This document shows positions 34,237-42,899 of a DNA stretch of 64,000 bases, one piece after another. The notes below the pieces were generated by a model. That model searched no databases. It was not told the origin of the DNA and saw only the letters and a program-made list of their open reading frames with translations. Position 1 is the stretch's first letter. Each line of letters opens with the position of its first letter. Made by a program: the position numbers and the translations under genes. This stretch comes from Paenibacillus sp. NAIST15-1 (GTDB lineage Bacteria; Bacillota; Bacilli; Paenibacillales; Paenibacillaceae). The stretch spans positions 248,001-312,000 of the forward strand of contig NZ_BBYF01000004.1 in assembly GCF_001894745.1 (NCBI RefSeq), in the 5' to 3' direction.

Positions 34237-34641
34237 CATGTCGTTGTCAGCTCCAATGAACAACACACCTCTTATGTCCCGATGCTATCCGGCACTTGAT
34301 TGAACAGGTGCTGGGTAGCATCGGCTATTCGTGCAAATTCACCCTTGAACCTTCCCCTGCAGCATATCGAATTGAATATTATTAGAAAATGGAAGCCCGC
34401 TTCCCCTTGCCCCAGACGCGATGTAGGTCTACAATATTGTCAACTTCACTTGAGGGGTTAATGCCATTCATTGCAGTCTAAGAGACGATGTCCTCCCATA
34501 GATAAGTGAAGGAATGAACCCAAAACCGGACACATAACGATGAGGACTGATAAGGTATACACGTCAATCCATCATTTCAACAATCATGGATTTGCAATGC
34601 AATACAGACAACAATGGAATACATCATGGAGGTGATGGAGG
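34237..34641 (+). other. Intergenic stretch with one strong hairpin
   Basis: CCGATGCTA at 34279 pairs with TAGCATCGG at 34316-34324, with extra pairing inside, but no T-run follows; it may still end the MFS transcript. The remaining 300 bases hold no gene or clear promoter I can name, apart from the GGAGGTGATGGAGG ribosome-binding site at the end. Confidence 0.5.
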
Positions 34642-35598
34642 ATGCCACAAGTAGAAAATGAGGAACGAGAACAAGCCACGGTGAATGAACAGCCGAGTGA
34701 GACCGCTGAAGAGCAAGCCACAGCTGAGGAAGTAGAGGCTAGAGTCCGTCTCCAAGAGGCGATTCATCACGTGAATGAATTATATCAGAAGCAGAGATAC
34801 AAAGAAGCATTGGAGGAAGCAATGCGTCTGCAGCAGCAGTATCCAGAGCACCCGACCGTCATGGCGCTGACAGCAGTCGTCCATAAGCCTGTCGCACCCG
34901 ATCAAGCGCTCTATTGGGCCTCTGAAGCGTTGAAACGCGATACAAGACTGCCTGACGCCTGGCGCGTGCGCATGTCCATCTATTACGAGCGTCAAGAATG
35001 GCCAGCCTTCGAGACTGCTGCGAGGCAGCTTGCTGCGGTAACTGAGGAAGATCCTACGCCTCATCTGCTGCTTGCACAGTACCAGCTGCGCAAAGGCGCA
35101 CTGGATCAAGCGCTCCTGTCGCTGGAACGCAGCATTGACATTGAGCCTGCTGGCATTGCTTACGCTACCTATAGTTATGTACTGGCGCAATTAAAGCGTT
35201 ATCCAGAATCCCGCGAAGCAGAACGCAATGCATTAGCATGGCAGGAAAGACATTCCTACACGCTTATGCAGCTTGCTTGGGCAGCGGATCAGCGCGGTGA
35301 GCCCGAACGCGCCATGCAATTCATGCAAGATGCCATACGTCTTAATCCTGAAGATAATCAGGTAAGAGTAGAATATATGGATGCCCTGCAGAAATCTCAC
35401 CCTTGGTTCCGCTTCGTATGGTGGCCTGCGCAGATGCTGCAGAAGCTGTCTCCATGGATTTTAGTCATATTATGGGCTGCATTTGCAATTATTCAACCCA
35501 CATTGCTTATCGCATTTATCGTGCTTCATGTATCGACATATTGGATTAGCCGCGGATTCGTAAATTGGAAGGTATATGGAAAGTTATGGGTGTCTTGA
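34642..35598 (+). CDS. TPR-repeat protein with C-terminal membrane anchor
   Basis: The 318-residue protein has an acidic, Glu/Gln-rich N-terminus (residues 1-35), then about five tetratricopeptide-like helix pairs. LYQKQRYKEALEEAMRLQQ and RKGALDQALLSLERSIDIEP are the clearest repeats. Two hydrophobic segments follow at about 272-300 (LSPWILVILWAAFAIIQPTL). TPR arrays bind proteins, so this is probably a membrane-tethered scaffold facing the cytoplasm. Two overlapping ribosome-binding sites (GGAGGTGATGGAGG) precede the ATG. It stands alone; partner unknown. Confidence 0.75.
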   Translation: MPQVENEEREQATVNEQPSETAEEQATAEEVEARVRLQEAIHHVNELYQKQRYKEALEEAMRLQQQYPEHPTVMALTAVVHKPVAPDQALYWASEALKRDTRLPDAWRVRMSIYYERQEWPAFETAARQLAAVTEEDPTPHLLLAQYQLRKGALDQALLSLERSIDIEPAGIAYATYSYVLAQLKRYPESREAERNALAWQERHSYTLMQLAWAADQRGEPERAMQFMQDAIRLNPEDNQVRVEYMDALQKSHPWFRFVWWPAQMLQKLSPWILVILWAAFAIIQPTLLIAFIVLHVSTYWISRGFVNWKVYGKLWVS

Positions 35599-35959
35599 AC
35601 GGCACCCTACTCTTCTCAAAGTCTCGACAGCATGCCATCCCATCATTTGAGCACATAAGATAACATCCGAACAACGCTCCACACCTAAGTACAAGCTCAT
35701 AACTCAAGCGGCTCGATTTAAAATGTTAGTCCGAATGCAACCCGGTTCCTCATTTTTCTTTGACTCGATAAGCACTCTCCCAGTGCCTCTCCACAGCGTC
35801 AACTTCTCTCCACTTTCCCATTCAGATCTATCACATCTCGACCCCTTATGAACTCACTTCGCCGACTGTTCAACTGCCCTTGCAATGTTCTTTATAAAAT
35901 AGGAAAATGTTCGTAAATGAAAATCGACCATTTACATCCACTCTGGGGAACGATATACT
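35599..35959 (+). promoter_or_regulatory. Upstream region and promoter of ktrB
   Basis: TTTACA at 35931-35936, a 17-base spacer and TATACT at 35954-35959 form a good sigma-A promoter. I looked for the c-di-AMP (ydaO) riboswitch often found before potassium uptake genes and did not see it. The stretch 35599-35930 holds no gene. Confidence 0.6.
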
Positions 35960-36071
35960 AGTGAACGTTTTGGAAAATGATCGACCCGAATGATGATCCA
36001 ACGTACGCAAGATATTGAAACAGGATTCGATCCTTCCTCACTACTTATTTATGGCTAAAGGAGACGTTCAC

Positions 36072-37409
36072 ATGACTTCATGGAGAAAACGGACGATGCA
36101 TTGGACGCCTGCCCGTGTGCTGGTTCTTGGCTTTTTATCCATTATCACAATTGGGACATGCATCTTGATGCTGCCGATATCATTGGCAGCTGGACACTCC
36201 CTTTCCTTCATTGATGCCTTGTTCACCGCTACTTCTGCGGTATGCGTAACCGGTCTGGTTGTTGTTGATATTGGGACAACCTACTCTGCATTTGGACAAG
36301 GCGTAATTATATCACTCGTACAAATTGGCGGCATCGGCTTCATGTCCGTGGCCCTGCTCTTCTATCTCATGCTCGGCAAGCGCATTTCCTTGCGGGAGCG
36401 ACTTATTTTGCAGGAGTCGATCAACGCAAATAGCATGGAAGGCATTGTGCGGACCATTCGCCGCGTGATTATATTTGTTTTTATCATCCAGGGAACAGGA
36501 ACCATTATACTGACATTGCGCTGGGCATTCGACATGCCGCTGCTGCAATCCTTCTATTACGGACTGTTCCATTCGATCTCCCTGTTCAACAACGGGGGAT
36601 TCGATCTGTTCGGTTCCAGCTTCCAATTGCATGTGGATGATTTCGTAACGAATGTAGTTGCCATCTTCCTCGTGCTATCTGGCGGACTTGGCTTCATCGT
36701 ACTTGCAGAATTGTATGAATTTCCGAAATCGCGACGATTGACGCTGCACTCGAAGGTGGTTTTATCCATGACCGGTATTCTGGTCGTCGCAGGAGCCATC
36801 TTCATCTTTATCTTCGAGTTCCAAAATGCATACACGCTAGGATCGCTCAATTGGGACGGCAAAATATACGCTTCCTTCTTCCAGTCCATCTCCGCTCGTT
36901 CCTCGGGAACGACAACGGTAGATGTGTCTCATATGAAGCAGGTCACACAGTTCGGTCTTATTATTCTTATGTTCATCGGCGCCTCTCCAGGCTCTGCAGG
37001 TGGCGGAATTAAGACGACGACGTTCGCTATCCTCTTGGCCGCCGTATATGCGATGCTGCGCGGACGAGAAGATGCGGTGCTGTTCCGTCATCGGCTTGCT
37101 AAGGATCAGATCATCAAGGCGTTGACGATTATCTTCCTTGCCATCTTCATGGTGCTCGGTGTATCCATGCTGCTGGCGATAACGGAAGACCAGCCGTTTA
37201 TCACCTTGCTCTTCGAGACAGTGTCCGCTGTAGCAACAGTAGGATTGTCTATGGGGCTTACACCTGAAATGTCGGCATTCGGCAAGTTCGTCATCTGTGC
37301 CACCATGTTCATCGGCCGGATTGGTCCAATGACACTCGCCTATGCGCTCGGCAACCGCAAGGAACAGTCTCTGTATCGTTACCCAGAGGGCAAGATCATG
37401 ATTGGATAG
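36072..37409 (+). CDS. ktrB: Potassium uptake channel subunit KtrB (TrkH family)
   Basis: This 445-residue protein has four M1-P-M2 units. The pore loops read SAVCVTGLVVVD, FNNGGFDLFG, ARSSGTTTVD and SAVATVGLSMGL, each with the single Gly that forms the selectivity filter of Trk/Ktr. SPGSAGGGIKTTTFAILL near residue 320 is the gate loop region. It conducts K+ or Na+ when activated by a cytoplasmic RCK ring (KtrA/KtrC), which is not encoded in this window. The ATG at 36072 follows AAAGGAG; a frame opening 19 codons upstream has no ribosome-binding site. Confidence 0.93.
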   Translation: MTSWRKRTMHWTPARVLVLGFLSIITIGTCILMLPISLAAGHSLSFIDALFTATSAVCVTGLVVVDIGTTYSAFGQGVIISLVQIGGIGFMSVALLFYLMLGKRISLRERLILQESINANSMEGIVRTIRRVIIFVFIIQGTGTIILTLRWAFDMPLLQSFYYGLFHSISLFNNGGFDLFGSSFQLHVDDFVTNVVAIFLVLSGGLGFIVLAELYEFPKSRRLTLHSKVVLSMTGILVVAGAIFIFIFEFQNAYTLGSLNWDGKIYASFFQSISARSSGTTTVDVSHMKQVTQFGLIILMFIGASPGSAGGGIKTTTFAILLAAVYAMLRGREDAVLFRHRLAKDQIIKALTIIFLAIFMVLGVSMLLAITEDQPFITLLFETVSAVATVGLSMGLTPEMSAFGKFVICATMFIGRIGPMTLAYALGNRKEQSLYRYPEGKIMIG

Positions 37410-37422
37410 AACAACACAGCAA

Positions 37423-37456
37423 AAGGCAGCAAGCATCGCTTGCTGCCTTCTTTATT
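37423..37456. terminator. Bidirectional terminator between convergent genes
   Basis: AAGGCAGCAAGC at 37423-37434 pairs perfectly with GCTTGCTGCCTT, followed by CTTTATTT. It can serve ktrB and the convergent permease gene. Confidence 0.85.
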
Positions 37457-37529
37457 TCTCTGTATATATGACTACTATTGAATTACGCAAAACGTACTTC
37501 AGATTGAACCATAAGCACACAAGGTTCTA

Positions 37530-38891
37530 CTAGGCCGTCTGTTCCCCGCCAGAACCCACCACAGTGGATTCCGACATACCTTTCCTCTTGCCGCTTGGGA
37601 TAACCAAATTCAGAATCAATGCCGCCAGCGCCCCGACAGTAATACCGGAGGACAATACGTATACCGCGAAATCAGGCAGACCCGTCAAGGCGCCCTCAGG
37701 AAGTACAGTTACAGCCATCGTAAGCAGGATTGGCACGCCAATAATCATCATCGCACGCTCATCCAAGTCAACGAATTGAATGACCTTCAATCCATTCACG
37801 ACAATGGCTACACAGACAACACCGAATATGCCGTTAATAACTGGCTCTGGAATGCATGTAATCGCTGCAGACAGCTTCGGCATCAGACCAAGCGCTATCA
37901 AGATACCGCCGCCTGCCATAATTGCCATCCGGCTTCCTACGCCTGTAACCGCGATCAGTCCTGCATTGGAAGAATAGCCTGTCATTGGCGTTCCTCCGAA
38001 CAATGCCCCAACGAAGCAGCCTAGGCCTTCCCCAGCCGCAGCACGGTTCAAGCGCTCATCCGTGAGCTCCTTGCCTGTAATGGAAGAAATAACGAACCAC
38101 GTTCCTGTTGTTTCAATCAGAATGATGAAGTAGACGAACATCATCGTCATAATCGCACTGAGATTGAATTCAGGCGCACCGAATGGGAAAAAGCTAGGAA
38201 TCGAAAATGCGTCAGCCTCTGCTACCCGTGAGAAATCAACCTTGCCAAACATGGATGCAAACAGCGTACCCGAGACAATAGCCACAATGACCGAAATGAG
38301 GCGCGATACCGTACCCAGCTTCTTTGATTGCCGTCCAAGAAGCATACAAACAATAAGAATCCCCGCTGATACAGCAGCGATGAGAATATTCGTCCACAAG
38401 TCTCCTTCTGCACGATAAATATTGTTCATTCCCGTTGGCATCAAAGAAATACCGACAATCAGTATTACGGTTCCCCCTACCAGCGGGGGAATCATACGGC
38501 GTACAGCCTTCGCGAACCATTTCATCGGCATGCCGAGCAGCATCATGAGCAATGCCCCCGGTATTAAGCTCCCTGTCATGGCCCCTAATCCAAGCTTGCT
38601 TCCAATCGCCCCCATCGCGCCGATAGGCACATAGGACGGCCCCTGTACGACTGGCAGCCGCAAGCCGAAGCCCGTTTGGATTAAGGTCGCAATTCCTGTT
38701 CCGATAAAGCACATTTGAATAAAGAATGATGTGTCAGTTGCATTTAGTGACAGCAAGCCTGCAATAATGATCGGTGCGATGTACAAATCCATAGCCAACA
38801 CGTGCTGGAGTCCTAATAGAAAGGCCTTCCCGGCACCAATCTTATCATCCACCCCAACGACAAGCGTGTTCGACTTCGCTGATTGTTCCAT
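37530..38891 (-). CDS. NCS2-family (NAT) xanthine/uracil-type permease
   Basis: 453 residues with 12-14 helices. LRLPVVQGPSYVPIGAMGAI near residue 77 carries the Q-containing motif of TM3. FGGTPMTGYSSNAGLIAVTG near residue 300 matches the region that reads TPxTxxxQNxG in uracil and xanthine carriers, here with SSNAG, so Asn is kept and Gln is replaced. It should import a purine or pyrimidine base with protons or Na+. It is divergent from a Rieske oxygenase and the shared region has PurR-like boxes, favouring a purine. A GGGGGG ribosome-binding site lies 12 bases before the ATG. Confidence 0.87.
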   Translation of the reverse strand: MEQSAKSNTLVVGVDDKIGAGKAFLLGLQHVLAMDLYIAPIIIAGLLSLNATDTSFFIQMCFIGTGIATLIQTGFGLRLPVVQGPSYVPIGAMGAIGSKLGLGAMTGSLIPGALLMMLLGMPMKWFAKAVRRMIPPLVGGTVILIVGISLMPTGMNNIYRAEGDLWTNILIAAVSAGILIVCMLLGRQSKKLGTVSRLISVIVAIVSGTLFASMFGKVDFSRVAEADAFSIPSFFPFGAPEFNLSAIMTMMFVYFIILIETTGTWFVISSITGKELTDERLNRAAAGEGLGCFVGALFGGTPMTGYSSNAGLIAVTGVGSRMAIMAGGGILIALGLMPKLSAAITCIPEPVINGIFGVVCVAIVVNGLKVIQFVDLDERAMMIIGVPILLTMAVTVLPEGALTGLPDFAVYVLSSGITVGALAALILNLVIPSGKRKGMSESTVVGSGGEQTA

Positions 38892-38987
38892 GTGTGCTCA
38901 TTTCCCCCCACGTATGCTGTAACGTTCGTTATGATTTTGATCACACCCTGATTATAGAGGGAACATTTCATTTTGTATAGATAAATT

Positions 38988-39024
38988 ACGAATGTTTATT
39001 ATTTATATTTAATTATTGTTCGTG
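38988..39024. promoter_or_regulatory. Candidate PurR operator (two inverted CGAA boxes)
   Basis: ACGAATGTTTA at 38988-38998 and its mirror TTATTGTTCGT at 39013-39023 form an inverted pair in an AT-rich stretch, resembling Bacillales PurBoxes (CGAAC-WWT facing ATTGTTCG). A third copy-like palindrome TAACGTTCGTTA lies at 38920-38931. Spacing is a few bases off the textbook arrangement. Confidence 0.4.
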
Positions 39025-39031
39025 TTTTGTG

Positions 39032-39060
39032 TTGACTCATCCCAATATATTTCCTAAAAT
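39032..39060 (+). promoter_or_regulatory. Sigma-A promoter of the Rieske oxygenase gene
   Basis: TTGACT, a 17-base spacer and TAAAAT. It begins 8 bases after the second PurR-like box, so a protein bound there would reach the -35 region. Confidence 0.7.
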
Positions 39061-39178
39061 AGATGTGTAAATAGCAATAATACGAAGATTGCATTTATTT
39101 CATCCAATAGATTAAGAACATTACATTCGGATTCAGCTATGGATTACCCGGATCTTTAAAAAGGAGACTGTCTACATC

Positions 39179-40156
39179 ATGATCGTAAATGATGCCGTAT
39201 TGCGTAATGAATGGATTGTTGCTTGCCGTGCACAGGATGTGCAGGAGAAGCCGCAGCAGGTGCTGATAATGGGAGAACGTGTCGTCATTTTTCGGACAGA
39301 AGAAGGCGTGCATGCGTTCAAGGATTTGTGTGTGCATCGCGGGGCTGCGCTGTCGCTAGGCTGTGTGAAGGATGGGAAGCTTGTCTGTCCGTATCATGCA
39401 TGGGAGTTCGAGGGCTCCGGCGCTTGTTCACGCATTCCACAGCTGCCAACGGATCAAGCCATTCCGAAGAAGGCGCATGCGATTACGTACGGTTGTGAGG
39501 AGCGTTATGGCCTTATTTGGGTAAACCTTGGCAACACGGAGACACCATGGTTCCCATTTGAAGAGTTCGGTGCCGAAGGCTGGCGCAATGTGATATGGGG
39601 ACCGCAATCCGTAGAAGCCAAGCCGCCGCGCATTGTAGAAAACTTCCTAGATGTTGGTCATCTCGCTGTCGTCCATGAGGGCTACTTAGGCGTAGAAACG
39701 CACACAGAGATTGGAGATTACCGGGTTCATCGTGTACCGGAGGGCATCCGTTCCGAGGAGATTGAAGTATTTCAGCCCGATCCAGACGGTTCCGGTCAAG
39801 CGAAGAATGTCTATTATACGTACGAGATTGCCCGTCCGCTTACAGTGAAGTTCACGAAGCGCGATAAGGAGACCGGACATCTCATGTCTATTCTTCTTAC
39901 GGTGCAGCCGAAGGATGCAACGACCTCTGTAGCTTACGGGATTCTGTCCTTCAGTTATGATCCGGGCCTATCAGACGAAGAGATCGTAAAGTTCCAAGAC
40001 ATGATATTCGCACAGGACAAGCCAATCGTAGAAAATCAGAAACCAGAGGATCTGCCGCTTGATTTGCAAGTCGAGCTGTCACTGAAATGCGACCGTGTCA
40101 GCATCGCCTACCGCCAATACCTGAAAGAGCTTGGTGTTGTGTGGGGAACGGCGTAA
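39179..40156 (+). CDS. Rieske non-haem iron oxygenase, alpha-subunit type
   Basis: 325 residues. The N-terminal Rieske domain binds a 2Fe-2S cluster through CVHRGA near residue 51 and CPYHAWEFEG near residue 70. The catalytic domain carries the mononuclear iron motif ENFLDVGHLAVVHEG near residue 160 (Asp and two His). Such enzymes hydroxylate or demethylate ring compounds using electrons from a separate reductase, which is not encoded here. The divergent NCS2 permease suggests the substrate may be an imported base; HpxD (hypoxanthine to xanthine) and NdmA/B (methylxanthine demethylation) are precedents. AAGGAG precedes the ATG by 12 bases. The family is certain, the substrate is inference. 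Confidence 0.88.
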   Translation: MIVNDAVLRNEWIVACRAQDVQEKPQQVLIMGERVVIFRTEEGVHAFKDLCVHRGAALSLGCVKDGKLVCPYHAWEFEGSGACSRIPQLPTDQAIPKKAHAITYGCEERYGLIWVNLGNTETPWFPFEEFGAEGWRNVIWGPQSVEAKPPRIVENFLDVGHLAVVHEGYLGVETHTEIGDYRVHRVPEGIRSEEIEVFQPDPDGSGQAKNVYYTYEIARPLTVKFTKRDKETGHLMSILLTVQPKDATTSVAYGILSFSYDPGLSDEEIVKFQDMIFAQDKPIVENQKPEDLPLDLQVELSLKCDRVSIAYRQYLKELGVVWGTA

Positions 40157-40228
40157 TGTAACCGGAATGTTGAGATGCCTATCCTATCATTCCTTGTTGC
40201 GGTTAATTCCTGTTGCAGGGAAATAGAG

Positions 40229-40260
40229 AAAAGCCTGGGAGTGGGGTTCCCAGGCTTTTA
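40229..40260. terminator. Bidirectional terminator
   Basis: AAAAGCCTGGGA pairs with TCCCAGGCTTTT around a 7-base loop. It can end the Rieske transcript and, on the other strand, the radical SAM/peptide transcript. Confidence 0.85.
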
Positions 40261-40323
40261 GCGTTACATACAATCGCATCATTTCTGCTGTGACAAACAT
40301 AAGCTTAGACATATGAATATGGA

Positions 40324-40407
40324 TTAGCTCAAGCTTCCAGGTACAGACTTGGACAAGCGTCCAGTCTTGATGGATGTTGGCTTCGCTGCTGGGCGAATCA
40401 CTTTCAC
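40324..40407 (-). CDS. Small cysteine-free peptide, candidate radical SAM precursor, 27 aa
   Basis: A GTG at 40407, 11 bases after AAGGAGG, opens a 27-residue frame. It reads MKVIRPAAKPTSIKTGRL and then SKSVPGSLS before TAA. An in-frame GTG four codons earlier (40419) overlaps the ribosome-binding site. The peptide is basic, Ser/Lys/Pro-rich and has no Cys, Trp or Tyr. It lies 84 bases after the stop of the radical SAM/SPASM maturase on the same strand and before the next terminator, the usual place for a RiPP precursor. I infer it is the maturase substrate. Ser, Thr, Ile, Val and Lys would be the positions available for C-H chemistry. Confidence 0.6.
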   Translation of the reverse strand: MKVIRPAAKPTSIKTGRLSKSVPGSLS

Positions 40408-40491
40408 TTTCTTACTCACCTCCTTGCGATCATTGAATGTTTAGCATATGGAAGACCCGCTCTCAGAATGACTAGGCTTGGGTCGCTATAG

Positions 40492-42036
40492 TTATTGAAT
40501 AGCTGACATGTGCTCCACAGATTGAAGCCAAATCGTACGCAGCACCTGCTTAATCTGCCGCTTCTCATAGGAGCATGGCCGCTCGCCTGACCGCATCCGA
40601 TATAAAGGGCAGTGATTGCCCTGACAGGCTGGGCGGAAGAAGCAGGATTGACAGTTCTCATCTGTCTCTTCACCGGAAGTGGTCCAGACGGCCATTTTGT
40701 CCATATCGAGCTCTAATGTCCCATCTCCATGAATACACCCTAATTGATTGTTCGCCTGTTCAAGTGCTACCGAGCACTTATACAAATTGCCATCTGATCC
40801 GACAATCATCGAGTTCGGCTTCGCCGCATAGCAGACCGCCCCTGTCGGCAGCAAAATGTCCTTAATGAAGGAGCTTACTTGCAAGCCTGCCTGGATGGCT
40901 TCTTCATTCAATGCCCATATCTCCTTATCCTTAGTGAGGGCATCACATACCGGGAGCATCAGATCATTCTCTCCCCCCATGCAGCCGACTGGACGAAAGT
41001 AGACGGAGAACCGCTTGTCATCGCCGAACGAGTCATGCAGCACAGGGATGAATGCATGAACCGCATCCAGATTGCTATTGTCAAAGTTCACGCGAATATT
41101 AATCTCGAATGGGCGCTTCACCTGCTTAAGCGAGAGCAAATTCGCAATGATGCGCTCATAGGTATCTCCGCCCCCAAATAATCCTCTTCGCGCATTGTGC
41201 ACTTCAGCAGGGCCATCAATCGTAACCATGTACCGATCAATATGTAAATCTAACAGTTGTTCGAACAGCTCCCGTGTTAAGTAATATCCATTCGTGGATA
41301 TTTCCGCTTGATAAGCGACATCGTATTTGTCGCAAACATCGATGAACGCGCTCGACAGCTGCTCGATCACATGCGGAGCAAGCAGCGGCTCGCCCCCATG
41401 CCAGCTGATGGTCAAGAAGTTGAGCGTCTTGGCCCGCTGCTCCATATAGGCGATTAATCCCTCTACGATTTCGTCCCGCATATTGCCCCGTGGGAAGTAT
41501 TCGTAACAGTAGTTGCAGCGGAAGTTGCACGCTTCTGTTACAAGCAGTACCAAATGCATCGCATCAAGCTGGTGCATCGCCTGATGAAGGAACTGTGCGC
41601 GCCGCATCTCGTCCGTGTCAGCCGGAACAAGGAAGCCGTGCTCCAATAAATCGCGATAGACGGCATTGTTCGGTTCCACCTCAGCCTGTCCCGGCCGCAG
41701 CCAAGACAGCACTCGTGTCTGTTCTTCCGCAGAGAACGAAGCAATTGCTCCAGAATAGCTGTTATATAATACGAGCCCTCCATCATCAACCTTAGTCTGC
41801 GCATTGAACCGTGAAGGACGCCATGTCACCATAGGCTGACTAGAAGAAGCCTTGTCAGCTGCATATTGGCTATTGCAATGAGTGGTTGAAGTTGAAGCTC
41901 CTTGTGAACAGATAGAGGCGCCCTCATTGTTTTCTGAATTCGGCTCTTGTTTCGCGCAAGCCGCACCCTGATAAGGCTGCTGCATGTTAGATGAGGAAGC
42001 TTGCCGAGAAGTATGTTGTGAGTCTTGTTGTGCCAT
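40492..42036 (-). CDS. Radical SAM/SPASM peptide maturase with Ser/Gln-rich N-terminal extension
   Basis: The 514-residue protein opens with a low-complexity Gln/Ser/Asn-rich stretch of about 68 residues. A RRE-like domain (DGGLVLYNSYSGAIASFSAE) spans about residues 70-150. The radical SAM barrel carries CNFRCNYC near residues 170-177, WHGGEPLL near 217, and a SPASM tail with clustered cysteines (CQSCFFRPACQGNHCPL near 475) for auxiliary 4Fe-4S clusters. This is the layout of enzymes that cross-link or modify ribosomal peptides. The first ATG has AAAAAGGATGG upstream; an internal Met at the end of the low-complexity stretch has none. A 27-residue peptide gene follows. No protease or exporter is adjacent. 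Confidence 0.85.
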   Translation of the reverse strand: MAQQDSQHTSRQASSSNMQQPYQGAACAKQEPNSENNEGASICSQGASTSTTHCNSQYAADKASSSQPMVTWRPSRFNAQTKVDDGGLVLYNSYSGAIASFSAEEQTRVLSWLRPGQAEVEPNNAVYRDLLEHGFLVPADTDEMRRAQFLHQAMHQLDAMHLVLLVTEACNFRCNYCYEYFPRGNMRDEIVEGLIAYMEQRAKTLNFLTISWHGGEPLLAPHVIEQLSSAFIDVCDKYDVAYQAEISTNGYYLTRELFEQLLDLHIDRYMVTIDGPAEVHNARRGLFGGGDTYERIIANLLSLKQVKRPFEINIRVNFDNSNLDAVHAFIPVLHDSFGDDKRFSVYFRPVGCMGGENDLMLPVCDALTKDKEIWALNEEAIQAGLQVSSFIKDILLPTGAVCYAAKPNSMIVGSDGNLYKCSVALEQANNQLGCIHGDGTLELDMDKMAVWTTSGEETDENCQSCFFRPACQGNHCPLYRMRSGERPCSYEKRQIKQVLRTIWLQSVEHMSAIQ

Positions 42037-42183
42037 GTCGTAATCCCATCCTTTTTCCTGTTAGCACACGTGCTTCTAGTCCTTCCATGATGACGCTCAG
42101 CACACAACAGGACAATGACACCCGTCACGTTCTCGTGGACAGGTATTCAAATCCAGCAACCCTCCGTCCTTCTAACACAATGC

Positions 42184-42226
42184 AAAAAAGCTGCACCCAA
42201 CCTTACAATGAAGGCGGGTACAGCTT
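42184..42226 (-). terminator. Terminator of the ccdC-like gene
   Basis: AAGCTGCACCC pairs with GGGTACAGCTT, with an inner CCTT/AAGG, and the minus-strand tail TTTTTT follows. It separates this gene from the radical SAM gene. Confidence 0.85.
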
Positions 42227-42254
42227 CTTATTTACCTTAACCTCTCAACAATTC

Positions 42255-42743
42255 TTACTGCTCCACTCTTTCTGCCATCAGCTTCTTATACTGCATCATC
42301 ATAGCCAAGCGCCATGGCAGCAGCATGCCGAATGCCAGAATAAAGAACATGGACGCACTCTGTGAGATTGACACATACTGCTCCACAACATCATGCAGAA
42401 TGAGCCGCAGTACGAGCAATCCAACAATGACGACAATGAACATATTCGATCGCTTCAAATATACTTCCTCGCCAATTCGTTCGAACCGGGATGTGCGAAT
42501 AAGCGGATAGGCGAAGATCAATGCCCCTGCGAGGAAAGCTCCGATCGCCCATAGCCACGGTATACGCATCGCAGGTATGATGAACATACCGAATCCAGTT
42601 GCCATACCGATAGGCGGCATAATTATCTTCTTCATTGAGGTCGGCTTGTTCGCCGCACGCAGACGCAGTACGATTACCCCCGTCCCCGCACACAAGGACA
42701 CAATCAGTGACATCAACTGTGATGACACGAGTGCATGTGACAT
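42255..42743 (-). CDS. ccdC: CcdC-family membrane protein (DUF1453)
   Basis: The 162-residue protein has four or five helices and the family landmarks IIMPPIGMATGFGMFIIPAM near residue 40, FLAGALIFAYPLIRTSRFE near residue 70, YLKRSNMFIVVIVGLLVLRL near residue 94 and LAFGMLLPWRLAMMMQY near residue 136. CcdC was named for its place near cytochrome c biogenesis genes; its activity is not established and it resembles the membrane part of some sensors. GGAGGTGATG precedes the ATG. No cytochrome genes are nearby, so a different role is possible. Confidence 0.87.
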   Translation of the reverse strand: MSHALVSSQLMSLIVSLCAGTGVIVLRLRAANKPTSMKKIIMPPIGMATGFGMFIIPAMRIPWLWAIGAFLAGALIFAYPLIRTSRFERIGEEVYLKRSNMFIVVIVGLLVLRLILHDVVEQYVSISQSASMFFILAFGMLLPWRLAMMMQYKKLMAERVEQ

Positions 42744-42899
42744 GCACCATCACCTCCACTAAGTACAAGCCTATAGTTATCGCTATTACTACCTACTATT
42801 CATTAGACCCGTTGGTCATTTCCTGTATGATCTATTATATCGAATTTTACATTCACATACCAATAGCCAGTGAGGGATCTTAACATTGCATACCCAAGT

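Noticed and set aside
35599-36071. Possible c-di-AMP riboswitch before ktrB
   Set aside because: The conserved ydaO core elements are not present; only a sigma-A promoter is visible.
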